From contig NC_059407.1 in the NCBI RefSeq assembly GCF_905220565.1, forward strand, positions 1,674,001-1,738,000: DNA of 64,000 bases, given 5' to 3'. Position 1 is the first letter of the stretch. Every line of letters begins with the position of its first letter. Source of the DNA: Melitaea cinxia. Taxonomy: Eukaryota > Arthropoda > Insecta > Lepidoptera > Nymphalidae. Below the pieces are notes generated by a model, which saw only the letters and a program-made list of their open reading frames with translations, did not search any database and was not told the origin of the DNA. Of this stretch, positions 23,870-38,700 are shown piece after piece. The position numbers were made by a program, and so were the translations under genes.

Positions 23870-26800
23870 GTAAGATTAAATTGCCAATAAAAATTATTTT
23901 GAAAATTCTATTGCCATATACCTACAATATACTGTCGTTATAATTTTTATTGGTCTTACTAATCCCTACTAATATTATATATTTTGTTTGTTACGCTTAA
24001 CTACTTAATATGAAACTTTAATAATGAAACTTTGTACACATATTCTAAGAGGTATTAGAAGTATCATACGATAATTTTTATTAAAAAAAATTCAATGCGA
24101 ACAAAGCCGCGAGTAAAAGCTAGTTAAAAAATATATAGAACTTACTTTTAAATACAATACGATTAGCATTTTAAAGTAATTTTTGTATTAAGGACGGCTG
24201 TAATTATTTTTGATAAGAATGTATAGTTTATATTTAGATGACTTTTTTTATATAATTGTCCTCTACCCAGTCAATAAACTACCTCGTTAGTTTATAGCGT
24301 CAGCTAGCTAGTGAATCGTAGCACAAATACACAAAAATATTTATGTCCGCCCAAAATTTTAAAGATTTTTAAGGCAATTAGTGTAACAGTGCAATCTAAT
24401 AGCTATATATTACTAGGTGTAAATATATGTCTTACCGCTGATAAAAAAAATTATGTTCCAATAATTGTGTTTGCTTACAAACGACAAAAAAACCGTACCG
24501 TACGTATAAGTAATACAACGTTAATAGACGAAAAAATAGTCAAGTAAATAATAATATAGTCGAATAAATACGCGTCATCAAAAATCACTCAAAAAATAGT
24601 CATCAAATTTCGATCACATTTAAATAGAAATACAAGACAAACATCAGGTTTTGATTCAAACAATAATCATCAAAATCGGTATATCCCGTCAAAAACTATG
24701 TGATATAATGCAACGTAGGTCGACGAAAAAGTAACCAATTAAATATGATTAAATTAGATATAACTCGAAAAAACTTCGATCTCAATTAAAATAAAAGGGG
24801 ATCACATAACACGCAACACTTTACGATAAAAAAAATATTCGAAATTGGTCCACCCAGTCAAAAGTTCTGAGGTAACATAGATAAAAAAAAAATACAATCG
24901 AACCTCCTCCTTTTTTGGAAATCTTAATCAACTACGCTGTCGGTTGGCGGATAATTCACTCACCATGCAGCCCGACTGGGGTAGTACCTCGACCTTACAG
25001 AAGATCACAGCAAAATAATACTGTTTTCAAGCAGTATTGTGTTCCTGTTGGTGAGTAAGGTGACCAGAGCTCCTGGGGGGATTGGGGATTGGGTCGGCAA
25101 CGCGCTTGCGATGCTTCTGGTGTTGCAGGCGTCTATAAGCTACGGTAATCGCATACCATCAGGTGAGCTGTACGCTGGTTTGCCGACCTAGTGACATAAA
25201 AAAAAAACATATGCAACAATCGGTGCCATGACAACCGGGAACTGTTGGTGTTTGGTGTCTACGCGCACCACTGTATCAGAACATTGTCAACAGTAACATG
25301 CACTCATAAGATTATACCGAAAATTTTGTTTATATGTTTGAACAGTTTAAATAACAATGTACAAATTCTTTTACGTAAAGCCTATTTCTTGATAACGTTT
25401 ATTGGCTATAAATCATCACGATACGATACAGAGGACGGTGCCTTAAACATATACAAAGATAAGAACATTGTAATGTATGCTAATGTTTTTATTACAAATA
25501 AAGTAACAGAGATATATCACGTTTTGCAAATATAATAAAGAAATTGTTTACATTTGTCGTTAGTATTGTAAGGAGATGGTCGTGCTGGTGTAGTAGCGGC
25601 AAGTTCTATCTCAATCCAAATGGTAAAAGTTCGTTTTGCGCTCGAAGCAAATATATATAGGTGTTTTTGTATATATACATATATATTTGGTTTGGGTTCT
25701 TTTTCTTAACTGTCTATGCTATAGAAGTAGAGAACAGCAAGAAATATCTTGCTCACAATCTGGAGCAGCCTAACTAATTAAACTCCTCAATTGTATAGAA
25801 ATCAAATATTAACTTACATATGGTTATAATGAAACAACTTTTTCGGATGTTATTGCGGTTTATTAAGATGTTTAGATGCCCGACGTTTCGAATACTTTAC
25901 AGCCACTATGGTCACGGGAGGACATAATATTACGTATCGTTTGTAATCTTAGCGTTTACAAATAGCTGATCGAGTTCAATCGAATGACCTCATAATGATA
26001 TTAATTAAGTATTATTAGTAGTAGTTAGTCATTATTAGTAGTTATTACTGAAATCCGTTGATCATGAACTTTTATTACAGATTGCTTGATTGGACGTATT
26101 AATACATACAATTCGTACGGTCAACCTTTTTTCGTAGGGGAACCCATTTACGGGTGATAACTGTATGTCGGCTTCAGCACTTGGGGGTGCAATACCGACC
26201 AACGTCAACCTACGTCAATGTATAGGTAATCGATAGAAATTTTTTCGACTTATTTTTAGCTTACAGGTCCAAATTCACGTTCTCTTCAAACAACAACTTG
26301 TTTTATTTCAACTATCTTTATTATTACATAGGCTATTTAACATCGAAATTTTACACAGAAAAATATCATTAAGCTTGGTACATTCGTAGATTTAAAAAAA
26401 AACATATTTTGAATACAGAAACGGGCGTATAATATACACGCAACGGTTGCTTAGCAACGGCTGCTTAGCAACGATACCTTTGATAGAAAACAATTTGTTG
26501 ATATCTTGGCGAATATTTGTTGCTATATAGATATCTGCCGTGGTCTGAGCGTTTGTGCTTAAATCTAAGTGAAGGCCATGGAGTATGAGCCGAAAACGAT
26601 ATCCAGCGAACCGCAAACGATACTTAATTCCCATTTAAATGACAAACGCTAATAAGACCTATAAACCACACTGGTGAGAACGGTGACAAGTTCATAATCA
26701 ATAAAAACCGGGTTTTACTAGTTTAATAAAAGTCCAGTTTGATCCAGTTTCGTTAAAATTAAACGCATCTAACAAAGATTAACCTTCGGTACGTATCTTC

Positions 26801-29694
26801 CAATTGTATCAATGAAATCACGTGAATATATTTTACTTATACAATCAGAGTTAACGTTGTTTCTATATGAGATCATTTGTTATCGACCGATTCAGCATGT
26901 TACATGCCATTTTTGAGTATAGGCCCTTTGGTCCATGTAGGAGAAGGGTTGGAATTGGCCGATATGTTGCCTACTATGAGTAACGATCGCTATCAAGTAT
27001 TTATGATGAGAAGCGGGACCGACGACTAGTGCTCTCCGTGCTAACGTGCACGGTAGGGAGACTCATAAGGACAGACATTCAAAACAGAAGAAACATTTGT
27101 AGAAATACAAATAGTCATCCCGAGCGGGAATCTAACCCGAAAACTGTCAGTTGAGGACTAAATACCAACGACACCAGACTATTTACATTGTAATCATGCT
27201 GTAACTTGAAATTATGCACACGTGAAACACATTTATGTACATAAACTCATAAAACAATAAAATAAATCTTGATGCTAGGTATTGCTATAAATTAACATTT
27301 TATACGTCAATAGTATATAATTTCGCAAAAACTAATTAACATTTTAATAACTGTAGACAAAAAACTATAATTGCGTCACGTCTTGCAATAAATAAATAAA
27401 AATATTAATAATAAAAACTTGTATAAATTAATAATTATAACAATCTTGTACATCAAAATCTGATAAATAAAATCAAGGTGTCTGTTTGTAATATTAAAAT
27501 AACCGCTTTTTACTAAATGCATATGGATACACGGTATACACGGTAGATACATATAATAAAATTATGTTTTTTACGATCATTGTCTATCAGTCTATCTGTG
27601 TATCTGTCTGTTTGTTGCGGCTAATCTGTGAAATGGCTAGACCGATTTTGATGGGACTTTTACTGCTAGATAGCTGATGTAGTAAGGCCACTCTTATTTT
27701 AGAAATTTATTTATTTTTATAACTCTGCGAACTGAACAATAACTTTTTTGTTGGATCCCACACGGACGAAGTCGCGGGCACAGCTAGTATCTACATAAAA
27801 ATGAAAATACGTTAATAATTGAAAGCGTGAGAATTTTGAAAATAATTTATGTGGTCTAAGTTATTTAAAAAGTTATTTTTTTTATCAATAAGTAATTTCT
27901 TGAAATATTTATAAATAGGAATAAAATATAGCAGCGCGAGGTTGTTGCATATAAAATAGCCATTAACGCTGGCTTCAATCGGGTTAAATCAGGAACAGAG
28001 TAATTTAGAATTAATAATTGTTATATATTTTTATATAGGAATTTTATAATGGATACCACGTTTGTTTATTACGAAAATTGCTCGAAAATTTGAAAATTTT
28101 CAGAAAATCTTGATGCAAGTAAATGAATATACATATTTTTAAGAACATAAACGGATGCAAAAAAACTTGTACTGTTTTTTCGTATGGTTTTGATAAGACA
28201 TATTATTTACATTTTAAATGTCATTATTCGAAAATTTGGTCTAAATTACATATTTTGGTTTATTTTAGCAACAATAATTAATGTATACTTTTTTGTTCAC
28301 AGTTCCAATCAGTGACGGATAAGAGATCACAGAATAACGTCTGCGGTGAAAACAGCATGACGATAGTGACAGAGAGGAAAATAGATGATGACGCTTCTTC
28401 TAGCGGGGAAAATGTAGATATAGAAGGTAAGGGGCATAAAAGACAGAAGAACATACAAGACTCAAAATAAAAACCAAATATTAGGCTTTGAGGGTACTTT
28501 TATATCATTTTACAGATTATAATTATAAAATATATACCTACGTTATTTTATGTTATCCTCTATATTTCCTTCCGAAACAACTTAGACTTGTTTGCTTATG
28601 TTTTAATCTGCGACCCTCGGTTGATCATCTCGGATAATCTTATAACGTTTTACTACAAAATTAACTTATAATAATATTATAAACATAATCTCGAAATTAA
28701 CCAGTTTGATCACAAAAAAAAAATATTTTTACATTTCTTCATATACAATCACGGATGTTTACAGGGTATGAAATATCACATTTTAGACCTGGACAACGAT
28801 AAATGCGGGTAAAACAAAGCGGACCGTTTTGTTTTAAATAAGGAACTGACTTGAATTCAGTGTCATACATTAAAATTCTTAGGAGACACAAACATTTGAC
28901 GATTTAATATCGAAGTTTTAGCTTTTGTATCTGATTCGAATTTTAAAATGTTATGATAAAATTATTATTTCGTGTGGGTGAATGACATTTAACAAAAATG
29001 TTAGTGTTGCTTTTAGGATAAAAATATTATAATATTTAAAAATTAAATGCATTCAAATTTTCTCTATAAAGCAGCAGGTTTAAGCATTATTACTTAAATG
29101 TTTCTAACAATTTTATTTGGTTTATTGTTCAGCTTACGTATACTTTATATGGCCTATATAAATGGTTAAATTAAATTGTTTCTAATTACAGATCATAGGC
29201 GGTAGTTATTTAATTGCGTGTTCTCAATTCTCTAATACCGATTACACCGCAAATAATCAATAACATTTCAAAGGTGTGTGAGTAATTTAAAACTGTGTGA
29301 AAATATATACTAACGAAACTTAGGTTTTTGTTACGCTGGTTTGAGTTTATGTTTATGTTTCAATTCTTGAAAATCGTTCTGGTTTAGTTGTGCCTAAAGT
29401 TTTAAATTTCACTAAAAATATTTAATTGTGTTCTAAATGTCTTATCTTTATAAATCAGTATTTTGATAATTTTTAAGATAGTTGATCTCGGTTATTATCA
29501 TTAGCATCTGATTACGATGAATAGTTATTTCACACTGGCACAGACACGCAATATAACTGTCAAACAATACTGCTTTTATTTATGTGGTGTCCTTGAGTGC
29601 GTGTGTGTATGTCTATGGGTGCATGTGCGTGTGCATGAGCGTGTGCGTGTGCGTGTGCGTGTGCGTGTGCGTGTGCGTGTGCGTGTGCGTGTTC

Positions 29695-29726
<32 letters not shown>

Positions 29727-32700
29727 GTGCGTGTGCGTGTGCGTGTGCGTGTGCGTGTGCGTGTGCGTCGTGCTTATTCATCTTTAATCGTCGTGATTAT
29801 TGTGCATTTCGAACGTTCTTGAGGTTATAAATTCGCAGTTCAAGAAAGAAACATTTAAATTTTGAGATGTGGCACAGTACGGCGCAGTACCGTACCACGT
29901 CAATGACATCGCGCGATGACGAAGCCAATCTCTCGCATTAAAACCAGATTAAATCACGCGTTTTTATATTTTGCATTTTACTTATAAAATTGTAAATTCT
30001 TTTATATAAGTACCTACTTTATTGAAATTATCTAATTTACTCATTTTTTTGGGTAATTAACGTTAATGTTTTAGATATAAAAATTATTCAATAAATCAAA
30101 TAACTCCATCTATCGGAATTCTATTGGGTTAACAAAAGATGGCGTTAGCAAAAACGTAACGAGGTCATTCGCTCAGTAAATTTTATTCCTATTTTTTTTC
30201 CTTATATGAAAATCGATTTGTAAGTGGTAAACTTCAAAATAAAAACTTTTTTATGATTATGTCAACAGATCATCCTCAGATAGACTAGCAGGTAACTTAC
30301 AAACACGGGAACACAACTATAGTTGATTGTAGTCTAGTTTGGTTGTGACTTTATTTTATAGTTGACGTTCTTTCCTTGTCAACTGCTCGCGAGAACCTAA
30401 AAATTTACAAACCAAGACAGAGAAATGAGCTAGTTAAGCACAAAACATTCGCAAACATACACATGTTGTGGTCAACCTTTTAAATATGTCAAATACATTA
30501 TCATTAACATAAATGTGTTTTGATACTAATCTTTATTTGCTTTTCAAGCAAGTTTTTTAACTTTAAAAACATTTTCGTATTCCAGACTAAAACAATTTGC
30601 TAAACTTCTAAAAACAATAAAATTCAAACGTTAACAAAGCAGAAGAGCTTATTTGTTTATGTTAAAACGAACAGATTCTACAAATTAGAATTAAAAACAT
30701 TAAAAATATATAATACTAGCTGTGCCCGCGGCTTCGCCCGCGTTAAAATCAGTGTGTCACAAAATTTTCCCGGCAAACTTCCAGTGAAACTCTCATCAAA
30801 ATCGGCTTAGCCGTTACGTAAACCTTCCTCTTAAACCGCATGAAAATCCGTTCAGTAGATTTTGAGGGAATCTATCACATACCTACACTTTTGGAGACTT
30901 TGTTTTATAATACACTAACTGTTGCCCGCGACTACATCCGCGTGGTTATAAAGATATGCATTACTATTAAGATGTTTAACGCAAATTATTGTTTTATTTC
31001 AGTTACTTGAAATGCTTATCACACTGAGTAACTTTTTAAAAGGCACAATTTAGTATAATTTAATAATTGTTTTTATAAAACCTCTCTATACACCACATTC
31101 TTAGTTTTATTTTCAGGCAGCAGTATAAATAACCTATCAGGCGAACTTATATGTTTCTTACAAACTATCAACCCCAATTAAGCCCCTTAGCGTTGGAATA
31201 TCGCAAAATCCGTTCTTAGCGGAGGTCTACTAACTATAATCTACCTCCCTGCCAAATTTCATCTTTGTCCATCCTGGATGGATGAACCCTCCAGCGGTTT
31301 TTGAGTTCTCGTGATGAGTGAGTCAGTGACCTCTCTCTTTTATATATATAGATTACGATGAATTATTTGGACACCATCTCATCATCTATAGAGCACACAT
31401 TTTACATTTCAAGTCTCTTACTTCAAAAATATAGAACTTTCATACAAACTTCCAACCCCCGTTTCCCCCCCTTAGGGGTCGAGTTTCGTAAAATCCGTTC
31501 TTAGCAAATGTCTACGACCTATAAGGAGCCTACTTGCCAAATTTCAAGTTTTTAAGTGTTATAGTATCTGAGATTTCGTGATGAGTGAGTAAACCTACCA
31601 TCCCCCGTTTTAACCCCAAAAGGGAGTTGATTTCTAAAGATTCATTATTTGGACACCTCATCATCTATAAGGTATACATTTTAAATTTCAAGTCTCTTAC
31701 TTCAAAAACATGGGACTTTCACACAAACTTCCACGCCCCGTTTTATACCCTTAGGGGTCGAATTTCGTAAAATCCGTTCTTAGCGGATGTCTACGCCTTA
31801 TAAGGAGCCATCTTGCCAAATTTCAAGTTTGTAGCTGTTATAGTTTCGGAGATTTCGTGATGAGTGAGTAAACCTACCATCCGCCGTTTTAACCCCAAAA
31901 GGTGGTTGATTTCTAAAGATACATTGTTTGGACACCTTTTCATCATCTATAAGGCATACATTTTAAATTTCAAGTGTCTTACTTCAAAAACATGGGACTT
32001 TCACACAAACTTCCAACCCCCGTTTTACCCCCTTAGGGGTCGAATTTCGTAAAATCCGTTCTTAGCAGATGTCTACGCCTTATAAGGAGCCATCTTGCCA
32101 AATTTCAAGTTTTTGGGTGTTATAGTTTCGGAAATTTCGTGATGAGTGAGTCAACCTACCATCCCCCGTTTTAACCCCAAAAGGGTATTGATTTCTAAAG
32201 ATACATTATTTGGACACCTTCTCATCATCTATAGAGCATACATTTTAAATTTCAAGTCCCTTACTTCAAAAACATAGGACTTTCATACAAACTTGCAACC
32301 CCCGTTTTACCCCTTTAGGGGTCGAGTTTCGTAAAACCCGTTCTTAGCGGATGCCTACGTCTTATAAGGAGCCTACCTGCCAAATTTCAAGTTTGTAGGT
32401 GTTATAGTTTCGGAGATTTCGTGATGAATGACCTTTCGCGTTTATATATATTATAGATTATGTTAAATAAAAATATTCACTCCTTATAAACGATTATATA
32501 TTTATTCAACTTTATTGTAATTGCACAAATTTTGGAATTTAAGTTTTAGCCTGGTCTACCAGTCGATTCTAAGACGTATGAGAAACATTGTTATTTATAT
32601 GTTATCTGTATAATTTAAAAAAAAAAACAACATTCTAGGCCGAAAACGGCACTCTGTGACTAAAATAGTAAATGGTTTCTTGTCGTGCAACAAATCAACG

Positions 32701-35700
32701 AATTCTGTAAGAACTTTCGATACCTCAAGAAAAATTATTTCTTTAAATTAAAAAAAATTAAAGGCAAATCGTAATTTATTTTATAAATTTTGATGTTTTT
32801 AACGACATCATACATTTACATCCGTAGAAACGTTTCCAATAACAATAAGAAATAAGAAAGAAGAAATAAAGAAACACCTCTGACATATTATGGACCTACT
32901 AAATAAATTATGCACAGGCACAACTAAAGGTCCTACAGAAAATAATTGCATTTTAATAAATAATAAACCCAATAGTTTGATAAAATCAAATCGCGTACAG
33001 ACGCACAAAATTGCGTGTTTATTACGATATATTTACGGTAATTAGCTGTACAAACAATTAAACAGAGAAATACAAAGAGATGTGACGTGACGAGACGGTA
33101 ACAATTGTAGAGTTGTCTTTGTTCATTTTAAACACCCGTATCCTTACAACTATGTTTATAAAATATATATAAGGTGCAGTTAAGAAGTCTTTACTATAAC
33201 TAAATACTCAAAAACATATATCAGACACATCTGTCACTAACTGTGCCCTGCGGTTTTACACGCGTTTATTTAAGGAAAAATAGCCTATATATAGCCTTCC
33301 CAGGTAAGTAGGCTATCCAATCCAAAAAGAATTATTCATATAAAAAAAATCAGCTTTATAATATTCGTATAGATATAACTCGTGAACACGCACGGTTTTA
33401 CTTGCATTGGCGTTCAATTTTCGCAGTCTTAAAAAAACATAGCCTAAACAGAAAGAGTTCTGTGTAAAATTATTTATTAAAACGGTCACATACTTACGAG
33501 TAATTAACTTAAACTAACGAATATATTACGATATTTGAGCTTTAAAACATTTGGAGAGTCTTAATATTCATACTCCAGTAATATATTAATATTAACAATA
33601 TTAGGAACTATTAAACTCTATTAAACACAATATGGGAAAACACGAAACATTTGTGAGAATATACTTGTGTGTTTGTATAAAAGGATTTTTTTCCTTTATA
33701 TCCATAAACTACATATTTATTAATAAGCTGTGTGGCTACGGCAGTAAAGAATATAGCCACCTCCTCTCTTCCCGTGACTGTCGTAAGAGGCACTAAGAGA
33801 TAAATAACACAGTTCCACTACCACCTTGGAACTTAAAAAGCCGACCGATGGTGGGATAACCATCCAACTGCTGGCTTTGAAACACACAGGTCGAAGACGG
33901 GCAGCAGCGTCTTCAGTGCGACAAAGCCAACCCTGCGGTCACCAACTCGCCTACTCGGCGTGGTGACTATGGGCAAACAATATCAGTACACACACATTTA
34001 CTACTACTGTACATATAAAATTACAAACAACAAATAACGTCTTTATATGTGTATACAACATTTCCAATAAAACTAAAAAACAAATAAAAGTTTTAAGCAT
34101 AAATTAGAGATAAAACGCTAAAAGGATACAATAAAATTAAAGCAAAAAAAAAAATTAAAAATGGAACCACATTTAGAATATTAAACACTAATCATTGTTA
34201 GAGCGGGGCTAAGCATGTAGGTACTATTTTAAATTTTCTTTTGATAAGTCGTTGGAAGTCGCTATAGAAGCCGATGATGACATCCATGATGATGATTTTC
34301 TAATGCTTACGCCAATTTCACTCATTACAATGAAACAATTTTTTCGTTAATCAGTCCTCCCGTGACCATGGTTGCTGTGAAGTATCCGAAACAACGGGCA
34401 TCAAAAAAACTTAATAAACCGCGATAAAACTCGGAGAAGTTGTTTCATTGTAATGATGTGGTGATTGCTTATAACGTATATTCGCATACATATGTTAACG
34501 GGGAAACATGATACACACCTTAAGGTCCAGAATAACATATTAGTTATTTCAATCTTGAAATTCTGTTGATATGATATATTATGTAAGAAAACCCATGAAG
34601 CAAGCTAGTATGAATAAAGAATAATATATAATTATGACAAGTATTTGATTTTAGTTTCAGTTATTGTAAGGATCACGTTAACCGCTCTTATGAATCATAG
34701 ATATTCTATAATATAAAAATGAGTCGCTGAATGTGTTGCTAAGCGCAAAACTCGAGAACGGTTGGACCGATTTCGCTAATTCTTTTTTTAAAATATTCCT
34801 TGAAGTACGAGGATGGTTCTTACGGAGAGAAAAATTCTAAAAAAAAAAAATTTAAATTTCCTGAAAAAGTCTAAAAACAACACTTTTCTATACTCCCATA
34901 CAAAAGATTTGTGATAATACTTATAAGTCAATTTGAACTTTAATACCATACGATAAAGTTTGTGTTAGGCGATACGAAGTTCGCCGGGTCAGCTAGTTCA
35001 TAAATAAAGATGATATGTACTAAAAAACATAATCAAATTCGTGGCTTCTGTTACAGAAACAAAGAATTTATATTTGTAATAAACGTTAAGTAATCCTTAA
35101 TTATAAAACTAAATTTTAAAAAATATAATAAAATTGAACTTAATTTTACTTACATATAATTTATATATTTTCCTAAAACGAATACGTGACCTTTTATTTG
35201 TTTTTATACATTCAAGAACAAGACATCGTGACTTTTATTATTACTTGATTTAGATATATATTTGCATTTTATATTCAAAACATTTTCTTGAAATAATATT
35301 ATTGTATTAAGCAAAAAATACAATGCATAATATTAAAAAAATAAATACAACTAGTTGATCCGGAAACCTTAATACTTACTGACATTTTTTTTGTCGCCAC
35401 ATTACCGATTTTTTCAAATGACTTATTTTTAAAATATCAGTTAAGAACACACCGCCGCGTTGGCGCAGCGGTCACAACCATGGATTGTATCTGTTGCGCT
35501 GGCGGTTGCGGGTTCGTTCCCCGCACATGACAAACATTTGTACTGGCCATACAGGTGTTTTCCGTGGTTTGGGTGTTTGTGCAGTCCTTATAGGTCCCCC
35601 CACCGTGCCTCGGAGAGCACGTTAAGCCGTCAATCCCGGTTGTTATCATGTACACCTGATAGCGATCGTTACTCATAGTAGGGAATATATCCGCCAACCC

Positions 35701-38700
35701 GCATTGGAGCAGCGTGGTGGATTAAGCTGTGATCCTTCTCCTACATGGGGAAAGAGACCTATGCCAGTAGTGAGATATTACAGGCTGAAGCAAAGCGAAA
35801 GAACACAAAGAAAATTGATGAGAATTTTGTATAGTCGTTCGAAAGTTACGTTACATTTACATTATAGTTTGAAAATTTATTTCTATTTAAATAAAGAAAA
35901 AGAACCAGAACCTATAATTTCCTTAAACTTCTGACGAAGCTTAAAATAATTTTAATTAAAATTACGATGGATTTCTGGAAATATAAATAAGATTTATAAT
36001 CTACAAGGAAATTTTCGAAATTGTTATCGCAATCTCGAATCAAATTAGCCTTTATCAAAACTTTGATTGCCGCTATGTAATTTCAAAATTGAAGATAAAG
36101 TTTTATTTTTTATTGACCGGACACAAAATATTAACTGTAAAGAAATGGCTATACCTAATCTAAAAAAAAAAATTAAAGCTTTAGTAGTCAGATAAAACGA
36201 CTTATTTATACCACGTTTGTATTCTTAATAATTGCTTCATCGTTATGAATTGTGGCACAATGTTTTAACCGTTCCAGACATGATCTTTTTTTTTTTTGTT
36301 AAAGTGCCTGCCAGTGTTTTTAGTCATTAACTGAAATTTAATATAATCAAACAAGCGTATGGCTCACTGGTGGTAAGTGATTACTGTAGTTTATAGACGA
36401 CTGCAACACCAGAAGCATCGCACCGAGTTGCCGATCCTACCCTGATCATGCCACGATGTTGTAATCGTTCTAGACCTGACTTTTTTGGTTAAAATACCTG
36501 CCAGTTTTTTTAATAATTAACTGAAATTTAATATAATGCAATTAAATAGCATTAGCTGAAAAAAATATCGCAAAAATCAAACTTTTCTTTATATCCTCAA
36601 ATGTGGACATTTATACAAAACAAAATAATACTTCCATCTAATGTTATTTTTAGCTGTCAGATAGTCAAATGCCTCATTCATCGAAGATTATAATGTCTCA
36701 AAACCAGGCTTTGGTGTCGACTTCCGCTATTAGGATTTTATCTTTTTAAGAGTTAGTACAGTGTGTGTATTAAAATTTAATCAAAAAAGTTTTATTAAAT
36801 AAAATATGTAATTCGAATCTTCAGAAATTCACCGACAACTTGTGAAACATTATTTTAATAGTTAACAATGATGTCACGATTGGCATTGTTTGAATGATAA
36901 TATGTTTAAGCGAGGACAACTGTATGTTGCTATATAAAAGTTATTTTTTACGATAAAAGACAATAATCGTTATGTTCTCAAACATGAACACAGGGTCTAA
37001 AACCCTAAGTGTGAAAGGTGATGGATGAAAGAAAGGTATAGTATGAAGAATAAATGTACGAGAAGCATGAACGTGAGAACTGGTATCAATAAGTAACAGT
37101 AGACAACGAACTCCTTCCCAAACGTGTGTTGGAGGAAAATATTAAAAAAAGCTTGTAAAATTCGCCGATTAACAAAATTCCATGATTTTTTATATCGCAG
37201 GCGCATAATAAGGCGGTTAGAGAAAAAAGAAACAAACAGCATTTTAATATAAATTTTAATATTTGTGTATATTCATAATCAAATACCCAGTATCTAAAAA
37301 TTCAAGTAAAACTCAAAAATCATATGAAAAAAAAAACAAGACTAAATTAAATTAAATCAAACCACCATACAATCTTAAGAATCACATAAATATGGGTTAC
37401 GTAATTATATTTAGGAAGTACAGAGCAGCCCGACTGGGGAAATACCTCGAAATCACAGAAGATCATAGCTAAATCATACTGCTTTCAAGCAGTACAGTGT
37501 ATGTATAGTAATGGCTTACCGCTGGTGAGCCGTACGCTTCTTTGCCGACCTATTTGTATAAAAAAAAAATATGATTTATACCAATGTTAACGTTTAAAAT
37601 AATAAACAAAATAATATTAAAGAAAATAACTTTTAAATATAACACAGGTAAAGACATTCAAAAAGATATTGCATACATGCTTGCACAATTAATGTAATAG
37701 CTTGCGATCACGAAAGGATTCTACTTTTGCAAAGAAATTACATTTTGCCAAGGCTGTTATGACGTTTGAACGACCTTTTAACTGTAAGGTTGGTACTAAT
37801 ACCATTGTGAAAGTTACCTTGTCTTCTATGATTTCACGGTCAGACCATTAAAATAATTTTAAGCAAATGTAAATATTTAACCTTTCTGAAGGTCAAACAT
37901 TAATACGGAGACTACTTAAAATATAAATTTTAAAAAGTAACACTAATTTCTTTTTAGCAGAATCTACATTATGAATTCGTGGATAACTTCGCAATACTAC
38001 ATGCTTAGTTAATTTAGGATTGAAAAGTGCTTTTATAACGCCTAAAGCCTACTTGAATAAAGATTTCTTGATTTGAATTTAATCTATACTAATATTATAA
38101 AGCTGAAGAGTTCGTTTGTTTGCTTGAATGAGCTGATCTCGGGAACTACTGGTCCGATTTGATAAATTCTTTTAGTATTAGATAGCCAATTTATCGAGGG
38201 AGGCTATAGGCTATATAATATTTTAATACCCCTTTTTTTTCTTAAATTGACGTGGATGAAACCGCGGTGCAAATCTAGTATTTTATGTATGTTCGCTATT
38301 GTACTTTCCTATTTAGTAAAAAAAACGTTTGTAGATTAAAATCTAAAACGGAATAGCAATAGCGCTTAACAAGTTGAATAAAAATGTTTGAACTATTTTT
38401 TTTAAATGTTTTTAAATATAACTAACTTCAAATAACTCAATTACGTATTTTATGGGTGCAATGCTCGAACAATGACAATAGTGTTTTGACAGACATTTCG
38501 ACACAGTTTCCATTTTCCCTCGCAAACCAATACTAAGAGTTGACAGTTATAGAGATAAAAAAAATGTTCTGTAATCGTTGTAAACGTTACAAAACCTGTC
38601 ACCATTTTAAATGTAAAACTATTTAGGAATGTAATACAAATTCTATTAATTTTTAAATACTTTGTATATTTATGAAAATTGAAATCAATATGTTTAACGG

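Noticed and set aside
29517..29822. Open frame of about 100 codons with Arg-Val repeats
   Set aside because: Produced by the GTGTGC microsatellite; equally long frames exist on the other strand and in other phases.
31585..32052. Two similar 61-62 codon frames that look like paralogs
   Set aside because: They are adjacent units of the 280-bp tandem array.
30714..32458. CRISPR-like array
   Set aside because: Units are ~280 bp, have no short spacers, and lie in a eukaryotic intron.
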